Positions 26,723 to 34,846 of a stretch of 64,000 nt of DNA are shown here, piece after piece. The translations under genes were made by a program, and so were the position numbers. The notes under the pieces are model-generated. The model saw only the letters and a list, made by a program, of their open reading frames with translations, did no database searches and was not told where the DNA came from. Origin of the DNA: Chthonomonas sp. GTDB taxonomy: Bacteria; Armatimonadota; Fimbriimonadia; Fimbriimonadales; Fimbriimonadaceae. Each line of letters opens with the position of its first letter. Positions within the stretch are counted from its first letter, which is position 1. The DNA lies in contig JAEURR010000003.1 of assembly GCA_016788115.1 (NCBI GenBank), forward strand, positions 62,001-126,000, given 5' to 3'.

Positions 26723-26756
26723 AAACGCCCCAGAGTTTCGTCCCTCCGAGGCGTTT
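26723..26756 (-). terminator. Terminator of the htrA operon
   Basis: Read on the minus strand, AAACGCC pairs with GGCGTTT and the stem extends through T-G, C-G, G-T, G-C, A-T and G-C to 13 bp, followed by TTTG. It lies 24 bases after the htrA stop. Confidence 0.7.
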
Positions 26757-26780
26757 CTTGCTGATTTTCTGTGAGGTCTA

Positions 26781-28394
26781 TTACAGTCGAACCGTCGTCT
26801 CCGTCATCGCCGAAGCACCCTTGGCGTAGCGCTCTGATCGGACCGAGACGGCATCACCAGACTTCTTGGCACGGATAGCCGCAACGAGTTCGTCAGCCGA
26901 TCCTATGGCTTTGCCGTCGATGCGTGTGATGACATCTCCCGGCTGCAATCGGAGCTGAGCGGCCACGGAACCGGGCTCCACCGACTGGACGACGGCACCC
27001 TTGACCGTCTCGGGGATGCTGTACTGCGTGCGGACGTCCGCCGTCACATCACCAACGCTGACTCCCAGCCTCGGCTTCCCATCACGGGCTGCCGGCGGAG
27101 CATCTGCAGGAGGAGCGACCTTGGGCGACAGCCGATCTCCAAAATCCTGGCGGAACTGGTCGAAGAAATCGCTGTTCGGATCGTTCTGGCGAGGGGTGGT
27201 CTGCGGCGTGTTTTGTCGCGGCTGATTCATCGCGACGGCCTCAGGCACCTTGGAAACGGTGATCTGCGCGCTCTTCTCGCTACCGTCTCGCAGGTAGTTC
27301 AGTGTCACCCTGGCACCAGGATCGATGGCATACATCTTCATGCGCAGGTCCACTTCGGTGAGGACTTGCTCACCGTTCACCGCCGTCACCACGTCGGCGT
27401 CTTTCAAGCCTGCCTTCGCCGCCGGCCCGTCCGCCGGTGCCTGCTCAATGTAGGCACCACCTGAAACGTTCCACTGCTTCTTCTCAAACGGCTTCAAATC
27501 GCGGAGAGCGACTCCCATGTAGGCTCGAGAGAGCTTGCCCTTCTCGATGAGGATGTCCGCGATCTGCTGGGCGCTGTTGCTCGGGATCGCAAAGCCAATG
27601 CCGACGTTGCCCGACTGCCCCATGCCCCCCGATCCATTCGCAATCGCCGTGTTGATGCCGATGACTTCGCCGTGAATGTTCACGAGCGGACCACCCGAGT
27701 TGCCCGGGTTGATCGGCGCGTCTGTCTGAATCAGACCGGTATAGCTCCGGACGGTCTGAATGCTCGGATCACCGATGAAATTGGTTCGTCCCAGGCCGCT
27801 GATGTGCCCGACCGTCACCGTATTCTCGATTCCGAATGGTGCACCAAAGGCGAGCGAGAATTGGCCCGGGCGCACGGTCTTGCTGTCAGCAAACTTGGCG
27901 GCGACCAAATCGGTCGCGCTGACCTTGACGACGGCAATGTCAATCGACGGATCGTTGCCGCGGATCACTTTGCCCTCAAGCTCGCGTCCATCGTTGAGAA
28001 TGACCGTCACCACCCCGTTGGCATCCGAGACCACGTGGTCGTTCGTCACGATGTAGCCGTCCGCTCGGTAAATCACGCCCGAACCTTGCTCGACCGCGCG
28101 ACCAAACGAGCGCTGAGGAGAGTTGTCTGCAGGCGATCCCGACTTGATGTGCACGAGCGCAGGAGATACGAAGTCGGCGAGATCGGCAAACGCGCCGTCA
28201 AGATCTTCCAGGCTCTTATAGGCGGCACTGTTGTTGACGAAGCTGATCGGCTTCGAAGCCACAGCGAACGGAGCAGAAGTCCGAGTCACAGGGTTCTTAC
28301 TCGAAAAGTACGCGCCGGCCGCGACCGCGCCAAGGACAACGCCAGCAGCTGCCAGCGCGAGAGGTCGTGTCATCCATCGTTCGTTGTTATTCAT
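26781..28394 (-). CDS. HtrA/DegP-type serine protease with two PDZ domains
   Basis: 537 residues. An N-terminal hydrophobic segment (residues 9-30) anchors or exports it to the periplasm. The trypsin-like domain has His120 (TNDHVV), Asp152 (SIDIAVV) and Ser233 (GNSGGPL). PDZ1 spans about 280-385, PDZ2 about 445-537, with a Gln/Pro-rich linker between. Such proteases degrade or refold misfolded envelope proteins. It is the last gene of the sigma / anti-sigma / RseB-like run, 83 bases from the RseB-like gene. AAGGTG lies 6 bases before the ATG. Confidence 0.93.
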   Translation of the reverse strand: MNNNERWMTRPLALAAAGVVLGAVAAGAYFSSKNPVTRTSAPFAVASKPISFVNNSAAYKSLEDLDGAFADLADFVSPALVHIKSGSPADNSPQRSFGRAVEQGSGVIYRADGYIVTNDHVVSDANGVVTVILNDGRELEGKVIRGNDPSIDIAVVKVSATDLVAAKFADSKTVRPGQFSLAFGAPFGIENTVTVGHISGLGRTNFIGDPSIQTVRSYTGLIQTDAPINPGNSGGPLVNIHGEVIGINTAIANGSGGMGQSGNVGIGFAIPSNSAQQIADILIEKGKLSRAYMGVALRDLKPFEKKQWNVSGGAYIEQAPADGPAAKAGLKDADVVTAVNGEQVLTEVDLRMKMYAIDPGARVTLNYLRDGSEKSAQITVSKVPEAVAMNQPRQNTPQTTPRQNDPNSDFFDQFRQDFGDRLSPKVAPPADAPPAARDGKPRLGVSVGDVTADVRTQYSIPETVKGAVVQSVEPGSVAAQLRLQPGDVITRIDGKAIGSADELVAAIRAKKSGDAVSVRSERYAKGASAMTETTVRL

Positions 28395-28477
28395 CGATTC
28401 ACCTTACAGGGGTACCGCCTAGGTTCGGCGTGTAAACGATCCAACGCGCATCGAATTCTCGGAAGTTCCCGAAGGTC

Positions 28478-29476
28478 CTACCGGGACCCACTGTTTGCAT
28501 CAATAAACGACCGAAGCAGAACCTGCCGGGGCGCAGCGGGCAGGTCGTTTACCAAGAAAAAAACCATCGATCGGGCCGTGAAAGACGGAGTCCCATCCGG
28601 AACGCGGCCGGACATCACGGACATATCCGCGCGTCGGACCGTGTGCAGAATCACGAGCGAGATGCCGTCGGTCAGCACCGATGTCAGGATCGGCTTGTCC
28701 TCGACCCTCTGACACAGGAAGATGTACGGCACGAACCCAAGCGGCAGCTTCTTGGGCATCCGCACGTCCATCCCCTGAAGTTTGTTCGCTTCCCCAATCG
28801 ACTTGACGTCAACCGGCACAGGTACTTTGGTCTCTCGCCACGAGCTGTTGGTGGTGGGCACTCGGATCGTGCGCACGTCTGTCGTCGAATACTGGATGGA
28901 GAACGTATCTAGCGTGGTAAAAAGGCTCCCATCCGGAGCCTCTTGATTCGCGCGCAAGACGATCATCGTCTTTCGATCGAGCCAGAAGTTACGGGCGGGA
29001 AGCTCGGCGTTCTTGGGCGAGGCTGCTAAGAAGTAGGTTTGCCGCCCAGCAACCAGTGACCCTTTCAGCAGCTCAAAGGTGTAGTTCTGCTTCATGAGCG
29101 CGGCGCGCTTGGAAGCCTGCATTTCGTACCTTCGCTGGCTGGCGTACTCGAAGACCTGTTTCGTGTCCGGCAGGTAGTCGTGCACAAGCTTCGTGTCGTC
29201 GATGGATATCGTCCCCTGCTGGGTCAGCGGTTCTAAGACAATGGACCGCGACGTACCCGAACGATCCATTTCGAGCCGAATCTTCCGAGAGAACGACCGG
29301 GACCCCAGGCTTTGGAACTGCTGGACGGAGGTGTAGGAGATGCCCCGGGGGCGCTCTACCAGCTTGCGTAGAACGGTGTCAACGGACGGAGTGCTTTGCG
29401 CTTGAATGCAGACTGCACTCCCGACCCCGAGTACGAAAACCGCAGTACGCGCTAGTGTGCAAAAACTATTGGCCAT
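28478..29476 (-). CDS. RseB/MucB-like periplasmic regulator of the anti-sigma factor
   Basis: 332 residues from ATG 29476, giving a signal peptide (CTLARTAVFVLGVGSAVCIQAQ). The body has VDTVLRKLVERPRGISYTSVQQF, LPDTKQVFEYASQRRYEMQ and YTFELLKGSLVAGRQTYFLAA, the N-terminal pattern of MucB/RseB; the C-terminal domain includes MPKKLPLGFVPY. RseB binds the periplasmic part of RseA and protects it from proteolysis. Start overlaps the anti-sigma stop by 11 bases. A longer frame to 29575 overlaps the anti-sigma gene and is rejected. Position between anti-sigma and htrA supports the role. Confidence 0.8.
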   Translation of the reverse strand: MANSFCTLARTAVFVLGVGSAVCIQAQSTPSVDTVLRKLVERPRGISYTSVQQFQSLGSRSFSRKIRLEMDRSGTSRSIVLEPLTQQGTISIDDTKLVHDYLPDTKQVFEYASQRRYEMQASKRAALMKQNYTFELLKGSLVAGRQTYFLAASPKNAELPARNFWLDRKTMIVLRANQEAPDGSLFTTLDTFSIQYSTTDVRTIRVPTTNSSWRETKVPVPVDVKSIGEANKLQGMDVRMPKKLPLGFVPYIFLCQRVEDKPILTSVLTDGISLVILHTVRRADMSVMSGRVPDGTPSFTARSMVFFLVNDLPAAPRQVLLRSFIDANSGSR

Positions 29477-29909
29477 TCGCCACAAGGAACAGTGGCGGCT
29501 GCGGGCCCGTGACGTCCGTGGGCACGGCGGCACTGGATCCTTCTTGTGCAATCTTCGGGGTGGGAAGAGAGACATCTGCGTTCGAATGCGTCATAGCTTG
29601 AACGACAATGACTGCCGCGGCTGCAGTTGCGAGCGTACCTGCCATCGCGACTTTCCAACGGGTCGGCACGGATTGCAGAGGTCCTCGTTGCTTGGACATC
29701 ACGACGTTCACGAGCCGATCTTCAAAGCCCTCAGGCACTTCCACAGATCCCATCGAACTGAGCGCCTGCTTCACCTCGCGAGTGGCCGACAACTCCGCCG
29801 CACATGCCGGACAACGCTCAATGTGCGCTCGGACGGCGAGCATTTCCTTACCACCCAACTCACCATCGACATAGGCCGACATCAACGCCTGAAACTTTGC
29901 GCAGTTCAT
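29466..29909 (-). CDS. Anti-sigma factor with zinc-finger (HC2) domain, RseA-like
   Basis: 147 residues. Cytosolic N-terminus has H29-x3-C33-x2-C36 (HIERCPACAAEL), the zinc-binding anti-sigma (ZAS) motif. One membrane helix (about residues 86-104) separates it from a short Pro/Ser-rich periplasmic tail (PTDVTGPQPPLFLVANGQ). It should bind the ECF sigma made by the preceding gene, whose 3' end it overlaps by 4 bases, and release it when the envelope is stressed. Confidence 0.85.
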   Translation of the reverse strand: MNCAKFQALMSAYVDGELGGKEMLAVRAHIERCPACAAELSATREVKQALSSMGSVEVPEGFEDRLVNVVMSKQRGPLQSVPTRWKVAMAGTLATAAAAVIVVQAMTHSNADVSLPTPKIAQEGSSAAVPTDVTGPQPPLFLVANGQ

Positions 29910-30502
29910 TCCTTCACCTGGGAGACGAGATCGGGGCAGGAATGTTCAAGATGTTTCCGAAGCTGCTTGCGCCCTCGGTGGATGCGGCTGCGCACCGTGC
30001 CGATAGAGATCTCCATAATCTCAGCGATCTCTTCGTAGGCCATCCCATCGACGTCCGCCATGATAACGGCGGTGCGAAATTCCGGAGTCATCGATCGGAG
30101 CGCCAACTGTACCGGCTCCTCCATCGACGAGTCCATCATCTCTCGGTCGGGGGTCAACGTATCGTCCGGGACTTCCCACTGAGCTGTCTGATCCTGACCG
30201 GCATGGTCAAGACTCGTGGTCTTCAACCGAGACTTCTTGCGCACGTTGTCGATGTGCACGTTCGTCATGATGCGATACACCCAGCTGGCGAATGGCATCG
30301 ACTCGTCGTAGCGGTGGAAGAATCGGAACGCCCGAATGAACGTTTCTTGAACTAGATCTTCTGCGTCGTGCGAATTTGAAGTCAAACGAAAAGCTAGCGC
30401 GTACGCTTGGCGACTTGCCTCGCGCATCTTGGACTCGAAGTGCCCTGCACTCCGGACCTCGGTACTAGCTTTTGACTTAAACAAACTCGTGAGCACGATC
30501 AC
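29906..30502 (-). CDS. ECF-family RNA polymerase sigma factor (RpoE-like)
   Basis: 198 residues from GTG 30502. Region 2: YALAFRLTSNSHDAEDLVQE and AFRFFHRYD...WVYRIMTNVHIDN. Region 4: LRSMTPEFRTAVIMADVDG and MEISIGTVRSRIHRGRKQLR, the helix-turn-helix for the -35 element. It directs envelope stress transcription, very probably including its own operon. First gene of the sigma / anti-sigma / RseB / HtrA run. 16 bases separate it from the holB stop, so it may also be read through from holB. Confidence 0.92.
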   Translation of the reverse strand: MIVLTSLFKSKASTEVRSAGHFESKMREASRQAYALAFRLTSNSHDAEDLVQETFIRAFRFFHRYDESMPFASWVYRIMTNVHIDNVRKKSRLKTTSLDHAGQDQTAQWEVPDDTLTPDREMMDSSMEEPVQLALRSMTPEFRTAVIMADVDGMAYEEIAEIMEISIGTVRSRIHRGRKQLRKHLEHSCPDLVSQVKE

Positions 30503-30517
30503 GCCTCTTTTGAAAGA

Positions 30518-30546
30518 ACTACTCTATCATACGCGAAGCAAGTTCC
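30518..30546 (-). promoter_or_regulatory. Possible ECF sigma promoter for its own operon
   Basis: On the minus strand GGAACTT (30546-30540) equals the RpoE -35 consensus; a weak -10 (GAGTAG) follows after 15 bases. It lies inside the 3' end of holB, 38 bases before the sigma GTG. The -10 match is poor. Confidence 0.3.
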
Positions 30547-31448
30547 TTTGAATGGTCCTTTTGGCCAACCCAGTAAAAGAGCGGGTCCGTCTGCAGAGCC
30601 ATCGACCCATTGCCCAGCACGCGACGGTGAGCTTCGTGGACACGTCGCCGAAGCCCCAAATCCTCGGGCCGCCGGGCTTTCAGCCATAAACCGTAGCATC
30701 GTAACAGCTCCACATTCACACCCCGCACCCCCGAGAACTGCTTCTCGTCGAAGTCCTGGGAAAGCGCGCGGAAGCGGTCCGCCAGCCCCAGCATCGCGAT
30801 GTGCGGTGCACTCTGAAGTGACTCGAAGAACCCGAAGAGCGTGGCGTAAGCATTCGCCTGACCTCTGAATTGCACGAGGAGTGTGGGCGCACCCTCAGTG
30901 AAGATCCGCTCCGCTTCGGTAAGCGTCTGGCTTGCGGGCTCGAGCGCCCGCGCCACGCACAAGCAGCGGGACAAAATCGTCGTCAAGACCGCCCCCACGG
31001 CTTCGCTCGTGAGCACCAGTTTGACCCTGGGCTCAGGCTCTTCCAAGGTTTTCAACAGCGAGTTTGCCGCCGCAGAGTTCATCCGGTCCGCCGATTCGAT
31101 GAACACGACTTTGTTGCGGGCGACCATCGGTGCCCGCATGATGAATTCAGCAAGCGGAGTTACATCCGAATCACGAGCACGCGGTCCGGAGATTTGCTCA
31201 AGCTTGATCAATCGACTCGGACCAAAAGGAGCCACATGCAACAGGTCCATCGAGCCGCCTGACAGCACTTGCCGACAAGACAAGCACTCGCCGCACGCCT
31301 TCCCTTCGACCGAGCTGGTGCAGGCCCATGCCATCGCTAGAGCCTCGGCGCACGCACCCGTGTCTCCACCTTCGGCGGAGTAGAACAGCACCGCATGCGC
31401 GGGGCTCCGACCAAGCCGCGCGATGAGCTCGCGATCAGAATCGTTCAA
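30519..31448 (-). CDS. holB: DNA polymerase III subunit delta prime
   Basis: 309 residues from TTG 31448, which overlaps the 3' end of pstA by 14 bases. Zinc-binding CGECLSCRQ, KVVFIESADRMNSAAANSLL and KTLEEPEP are characteristic of the clamp-loader delta prime. The lack of a P-loop (AEGGDTGACAEAL) fits, since delta prime does not hydrolyse ATP. Gene order pstA-holB is the same as in the Firmicutes yaaQ-yaaR-holB cluster. Confidence 0.85.
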   Translation of the reverse strand: MNDSDRELIARLGRSPAHAVLFYSAEGGDTGACAEALAMAWACTSSVEGKACGECLSCRQVLSGGSMDLLHVAPFGPSRLIKLEQISGPRARDSDVTPLAEFIMRAPMVARNKVVFIESADRMNSAAANSLLKTLEEPEPRVKLVLTSEAVGAVLTTILSRCLCVARALEPASQTLTEAERIFTEGAPTLLVQFRGQANAYATLFGFFESLQSAPHIAMLGLADRFRALSQDFDEKQFSGVRGVNVELLRCYGLWLKARRPEDLGLRRRVHEAHRRVLGNGSMALQTDPLFYWVGQKDHSKELASRMIE

Positions 31449-31764
31449 ATCGCTCCACCGGCAGTATGAACACGACCGCGCCGCCCACTGGAACCTTGAC
31501 AGGAGTGCTCAGAAAGGCCCCTGCTGGGCTCGCGTCGAATGGAGCCGCGTTCACCACTTGCTCCCGGGTCGAGCAGTTGCTGTTGATCACATCCAAGAGA
31601 GTCGCCTCGTCGGCCGCCTCGAAGCCGATCAGGAACGTAGTGTTCCCTTCCCGCAAGAATCCGCCCGTCGAGCCAATAATGGTGAATTTGAACCCTGCTC
31701 GGATCAGCTCGTCCGTCACTTTGGCCTTGTCCCGGTTGTGCACCACGCACACACACAGCTTCAT
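31435..31764 (-). CDS. PstA/DarA-type c-di-AMP receptor protein
   Basis: 109 residues. KLCVCVVHNRDKAKVTDELI, then GFKFTIIGSTGGFLREGNTT and TFLIGFEA are the PII-like fold signature of DUF970/PstA, where the Thr-Gly-Gly-Phe-Leu loop binds c-di-AMP. It is cytosolic, trimeric in known homologues, and its target is not established. It lies 10 bases after namZ and overlaps holB by 14 bases, so all three are probably co-transcribed. Confidence 0.88.
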   Translation of the reverse strand: MKLCVCVVHNRDKAKVTDELIRAGFKFTIIGSTGGFLREGNTTFLIGFEAADEATLLDVINSNCSTREQVVNAAPFDASPAGAFLSTPVKVPVGGAVVFILPVERFERF

Positions 31765-31773
31765 GCCCTCATT

Positions 31774-32958
31774 CTACGCTGGATAGAGGAGCGTTTCCGC
31801 CCAGTCGGAATGAAAGGTGCCGGTCTCCGCACGCATCCGCTCGCGAATGTCCGAGATCGGTGTGAGGTCCTCAATCGCCTGCTTCACCCACAGTTGCCCC
31901 GCGAGGATGTCAATCGGCTCGCGATCCCACACGTACTCGTACGGGGCCGGACGCCACTGGAAGCTTCCGCCTGCCTGCCGGATGACTTCTTGGATGCAGG
32001 CAATGCCGCTAAGCACCGGCTCAAACGCGCTTCGATCGGTCACGTGAATAAAGACCCCTTCGCAGACCTCGTTGGCAAACTTGTGGAAAGTCGGCTGGAA
32101 AGTTACCGGTCGGTAGTGGACCCCGGGAAGCCCCAGCCCATTCAATGCGTCGGCGAGTTCCCGCCCACGCAGATAGCTCGCGCCGAAGATCTCGAACGGC
32201 CGCGTCGTGCCTCGTCCCTCGCTCAGCTGGGTACCTTCGATCAGGCACATGCCAGGGTACACCACTGCGGTATCGACAGTCGGCATGTTCGGAGATGGCA
32301 TGACCCACGGCAACCCAGTCCGGTCGTAGTACTGACCGCGACTCCAGCCGAGACATGTGACTACGTCCAGTTCGACTCCGGCAAATTCCGTCCTCGCGAG
32401 ATAGCGCGCCGCTTCACCCAGCGTCATGCCGTGACGCGTGGGGATCGGGTACAGGCCCACAAACGAATCCAGTTCGCGCGCCAGCATCGTCCCCTCCACT
32501 TGGGTGCCACCGATGGGATTGGGGCGATCGAGGATCACCACCGGTATGTCGTGCGCCCGACACGCCTTCAGACACAGCGCGGTGGTCCAAATGAACGTGT
32601 AGTAACGTGAACCGATGTCCGGCACATCGATGATCATTAGGTCGATTCCTTCGAGCATCGCCTCCGTAGGCTCGCGGTGTTCACCGTAGAGAGACACGAA
32701 ATTCAGTCCGGTGACCGGGTCGATGTACCCCTCCCACTCGATCATGTTGTCCTGGGTGTGGCCCCAGATGCCGTGCTGCGGGCCGAACACGCGAGCAATC
32801 TCGAAGGTTCCGTTCTGGTGATGAGGAAGCAAATGGTCGAGAATGTGTCGATAGTCCGAGGCGATCGTCGCCTGGTTGCACACGACCCCCACTCGGTGCC
32901 CTGCCAAGGGCTCCATCCCATGTTCCAAGAGCCTGTCCAGGCCGGTCTGCACTTGCAT
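31774..32958 (-). CDS. namZ: NamZ-like exo-beta-N-acetylmuramidase (DUF1343)
   Basis: 394 residues. VGVVCNQATIA, FGPQHGIWG, DVPDIGSRYYTFIWT, VILDRPNPIGG and LYPIPTRHGMTLGE are the DUF1343 signature; family members release MurNAc from peptidoglycan fragments. No signal peptide is obvious at this start (MQVQTGLDRLL), unlike the exported Bacillus enzyme, so it may act in the cytosol on recycled muropeptides or use another export route. Followed by pstA after 10 bases. Confidence 0.88.
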   Translation of the reverse strand: MQVQTGLDRLLEHGMEPLAGHRVGVVCNQATIASDYRHILDHLLPHHQNGTFEIARVFGPQHGIWGHTQDNMIEWEGYIDPVTGLNFVSLYGEHREPTEAMLEGIDLMIIDVPDIGSRYYTFIWTTALCLKACRAHDIPVVILDRPNPIGGTQVEGTMLARELDSFVGLYPIPTRHGMTLGEAARYLARTEFAGVELDVVTCLGWSRGQYYDRTGLPWVMPSPNMPTVDTAVVYPGMCLIEGTQLSEGRGTTRPFEIFGASYLRGRELADALNGLGLPGVHYRPVTFQPTFHKFANEVCEGVFIHVTDRSAFEPVLSGIACIQEVIRQAGGSFQWRPAPYEYVWDREPIDILAGQLWVKQAIEDLTPISDIRERMRAETGTFHSDWAETLLYPA

Positions 32959-32977
32959 TGCGAGAGCTTACACGCAA

Positions 32978-33010
32978 GCAGGTCCGGCGTGCGAAGCACG
33001 CCGGACCTGC
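32978..33010 (-). terminator. Perfect 15-bp hairpin after the PEP-CTERM gene
   Basis: GCAGGTCCGGCGTGC (32978-32992), loop GAA, GCACGCCGGACCTGC (32996-33010). It lies 22 bases after the PEP-CTERM stop and 20 bases before the namZ start. No T run follows on the minus strand, so termination relies on stem strength or it is a processed hairpin. Confidence 0.6.
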
Positions 33011-33032
33011 ACAGATCTCTGAAGCAGCAGAA

Positions 33033-33764
33033 TTACTTCTTGCGGCGTCGGAGAACGACTGCGGCACCAAGAGCGAGAGCGCCCAGGGTTGCAGGCTCGG
33101 GAACGGTCTTTACGTGCTCAGCATCGTACCAACCTTCCGCCTTGTAGTTCCACTTCGTCAAGAAGCCAGAGCTGTTGTAGCCCGAAGAGAGCTCGACGAC
33201 CGGGTGGAACCAGATGCCGATTTCGTTGCCGAAGTTTGCGCCGGTCCAGGGCGTGCTGCCCGGGTTGGCCGGAACGAAGTTGTTCACCTTCGCGCTCTTG
33301 ATCTTGAAACCGATGGTCTTCGAACCGTTGGACTCGGTCTGATTCGTCAGGTCGAGGATGTCCGGAAGGTCCGAAGCGCGCTTGGACGACAGGATCTTGT
33401 CGCCGGGCACTGCCCACGAGCTGTTGCCGTTCTGACCGTTGTAGGCATAGGCCGTCAGGGTCGGAGTGGCGCCCGAAGCGTCCATGTAGAAAATTGCGAG
33501 TTCGCCAGCGTGACCCTTCGGGTTTGCGCCCGGGCTAACCACGACCCAATAGCCGTTGGTCATCTTGCCGCTCGGGTTATTGCTAAAGTTGGCGTACCAC
33601 GAGAATTCGGTGCCCGTCGTCGTGGCGGTGACCGAGTTGATCTTTCCGCCAGCGTTGTTCTGCGGCGGGTTGTTTACGGTGACTGTTCGGAACGTAGCAT
33701 TCGCACCGACCACCATGCCGGCAGCAGCGAAGACCACGAGTGCTTTGGTTTGCAACAAGTTCAT
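33033..33764 (-). CDS. PEP-CTERM sorted surface protein
   Basis: 243 residues from ATG 33764, preceded by AGGGGA. Signal peptide NLLQTKALVVFAAAGMVVGANA. The C-terminus VPEPATLGALALGAAVVLRRRKK is the PEP-CTERM signal with the characteristic Arg-rich end. The mature part (FSWYANFSNNPSGK, YWVVVSPGANPKGHAGELAI) is beta-rich and unrecognised. It is unrelated by eye to the other PEP-CTERM protein except in the sorting signal. A large space and low-GC region lie upstream (33765-33922). Confidence 0.9.
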   Translation of the reverse strand: MNLLQTKALVVFAAAGMVVGANATFRTVTVNNPPQNNAGGKINSVTATTTGTEFSWYANFSNNPSGKMTNGYWVVVSPGANPKGHAGELAIFYMDASGATPTLTAYAYNGQNGNSSWAVPGDKILSSKRASDLPDILDLTNQTESNGSKTIGFKIKSAKVNNFVPANPGSTPWTGANFGNEIGIWFHPVVELSSGYNSSGFLTKWNYKAEGWYDAEHVKTVPEPATLGALALGAAVVLRRRKK

Positions 33765-33922
33765 TTGTATCCCCTTGAATTCCCACTTAACGGCACAGCG
33801 ATGTGCCAAACATAGAATGGATTCAAAGCTAATGATATCCCAGGGGTACTTCTAAAAGGAAATCTGTACAGATCAAACCAGCATTTATGCCTGCGCATCC
33901 TCTTACCAGTACGTGGAATCTG

Positions 33923-34846
33923 TCATGGAATCGCATTCGCAAGCAGGTCCCCTGAATTCAATCGCCACCCGTTTGCCACGTCACCGAAGGGCATTGGCCG
34001 CTTCCCGGCGGGCTGAACATCGAGCAAGACCAGGCTGCCTGTCGCGAACCCAAGTCTCCACTCGCCGCCCTCCCGGACCACTGTGCCAATCGGCACAGAT
34101 TCATCGGTTGCTCGCACGCGGATGAGTTTCAACGGTCCGTGCACGGTCATGAGCGTCGCCCCCGGTGCGGGTGAGAACGCTCGGAACTTCGCATACTCCT
34201 TCCGCACCGGATGGGCCACGCTCAGGACGCCCTCGGACTTCTCGATCTTAGGGGCCAGTGTCGCCATATCCGAGTTCTGCGGCTTCCGTGGGTAATCACC
34301 CGCTACGATGCGCGGCATCCATGCTGTCGCCATGTCCGCCGCCATCACCGCCAGCCGATCCTGCAGTTCGCCATAGGTTTCGTCCGAACCGATGGGGGTT
34401 CGGCAGATGTCGATGACGTCGCCGGTGTCCATGCCCCGATCCATCTGCATGAGCGAGACCCCGGTTTCGGACTCCTGATTGAACACAGCGCGCTGGATGG
34501 GTGCGGCGCCGCGGTACATGGGCAAGATCGACCCGTGCAAGTTGATCCCACCGCGCATAGCGCTCTCCAAAACATCGACAGACAGAATCTGCCCATAGGC
34601 GGCAACAAGCAAAGCGTCCGCCTCCAGACTCCGCAACTGCTCCACAACCTCCGGCGCACGGCAACGCTCGGGGCTTATCGCAGGTAGCTCTAGCTCCTGA
34701 GCGAGTTGCATGACCGGCGTGGGTTGCAGGCGCATGCCGCGACCGCTCGGACGGTCGGGCTGAGTGACCACCAGCGCAACGTGCTCCGCCATGGCACGAA
34801 GGGTCGGCAACGCGAAATGCGCGGTCCCGAAGTAAATAAGCTTCAT
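33923..34846 (-). CDS. fmt: Methionyl-tRNA formyltransferase
   Basis: 307 residues. MKLIYFGTAHFALPTLRAM, PDRPSGRGM, PTPVMQLAQ, GINLHGSILPMYRGAAPIQ and MDRGMDTGDV are the signature, with Asn-His of the formyl transfer site in INLHGS. C-terminal OB-like domain from about 205 (RAFSPAPGATLM). It makes formyl-Met-tRNA. ATG 34846 overlaps the def stop by 4 bases (ATGA), so it is coupled to peptide deformylase, its pathway partner. Confidence 0.93.
   Translation of the reverse strand: MKLIYFGTAHFALPTLRAMAEHVALVVTQPDRPSGRGMRLQPTPVMQLAQELELPAISPERCRAPEVVEQLRSLEADALLVAAYGQILSVDVLESAMRGGINLHGSILPMYRGAAPIQRAVFNQESETGVSLMQMDRGMDTGDVIDICRTPIGSDETYGELQDRLAVMAADMATAWMPRIVAGDYPRKPQNSDMATLAPKIEKSEGVLSVAHPVRKEYAKFRAFSPAPGATLMTVHGPLKLIRVRATDESVPIGTVVREGGEWRLGFATGSLVLLDVQPAGKRPMPFGDVANGWRLNSGDLLANAIP

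Noticed and set aside
28478-29575. 365-residue reading of the RseB-like gene from 29575
   Set aside because: The added residues lie over the anti-sigma gene and hide the signal peptide; ATG 29476 is better.
31423-32610. 395-codon plus-strand frame over namZ
   Set aside because: Antisense shadow; namZ motifs are intact on the other strand.
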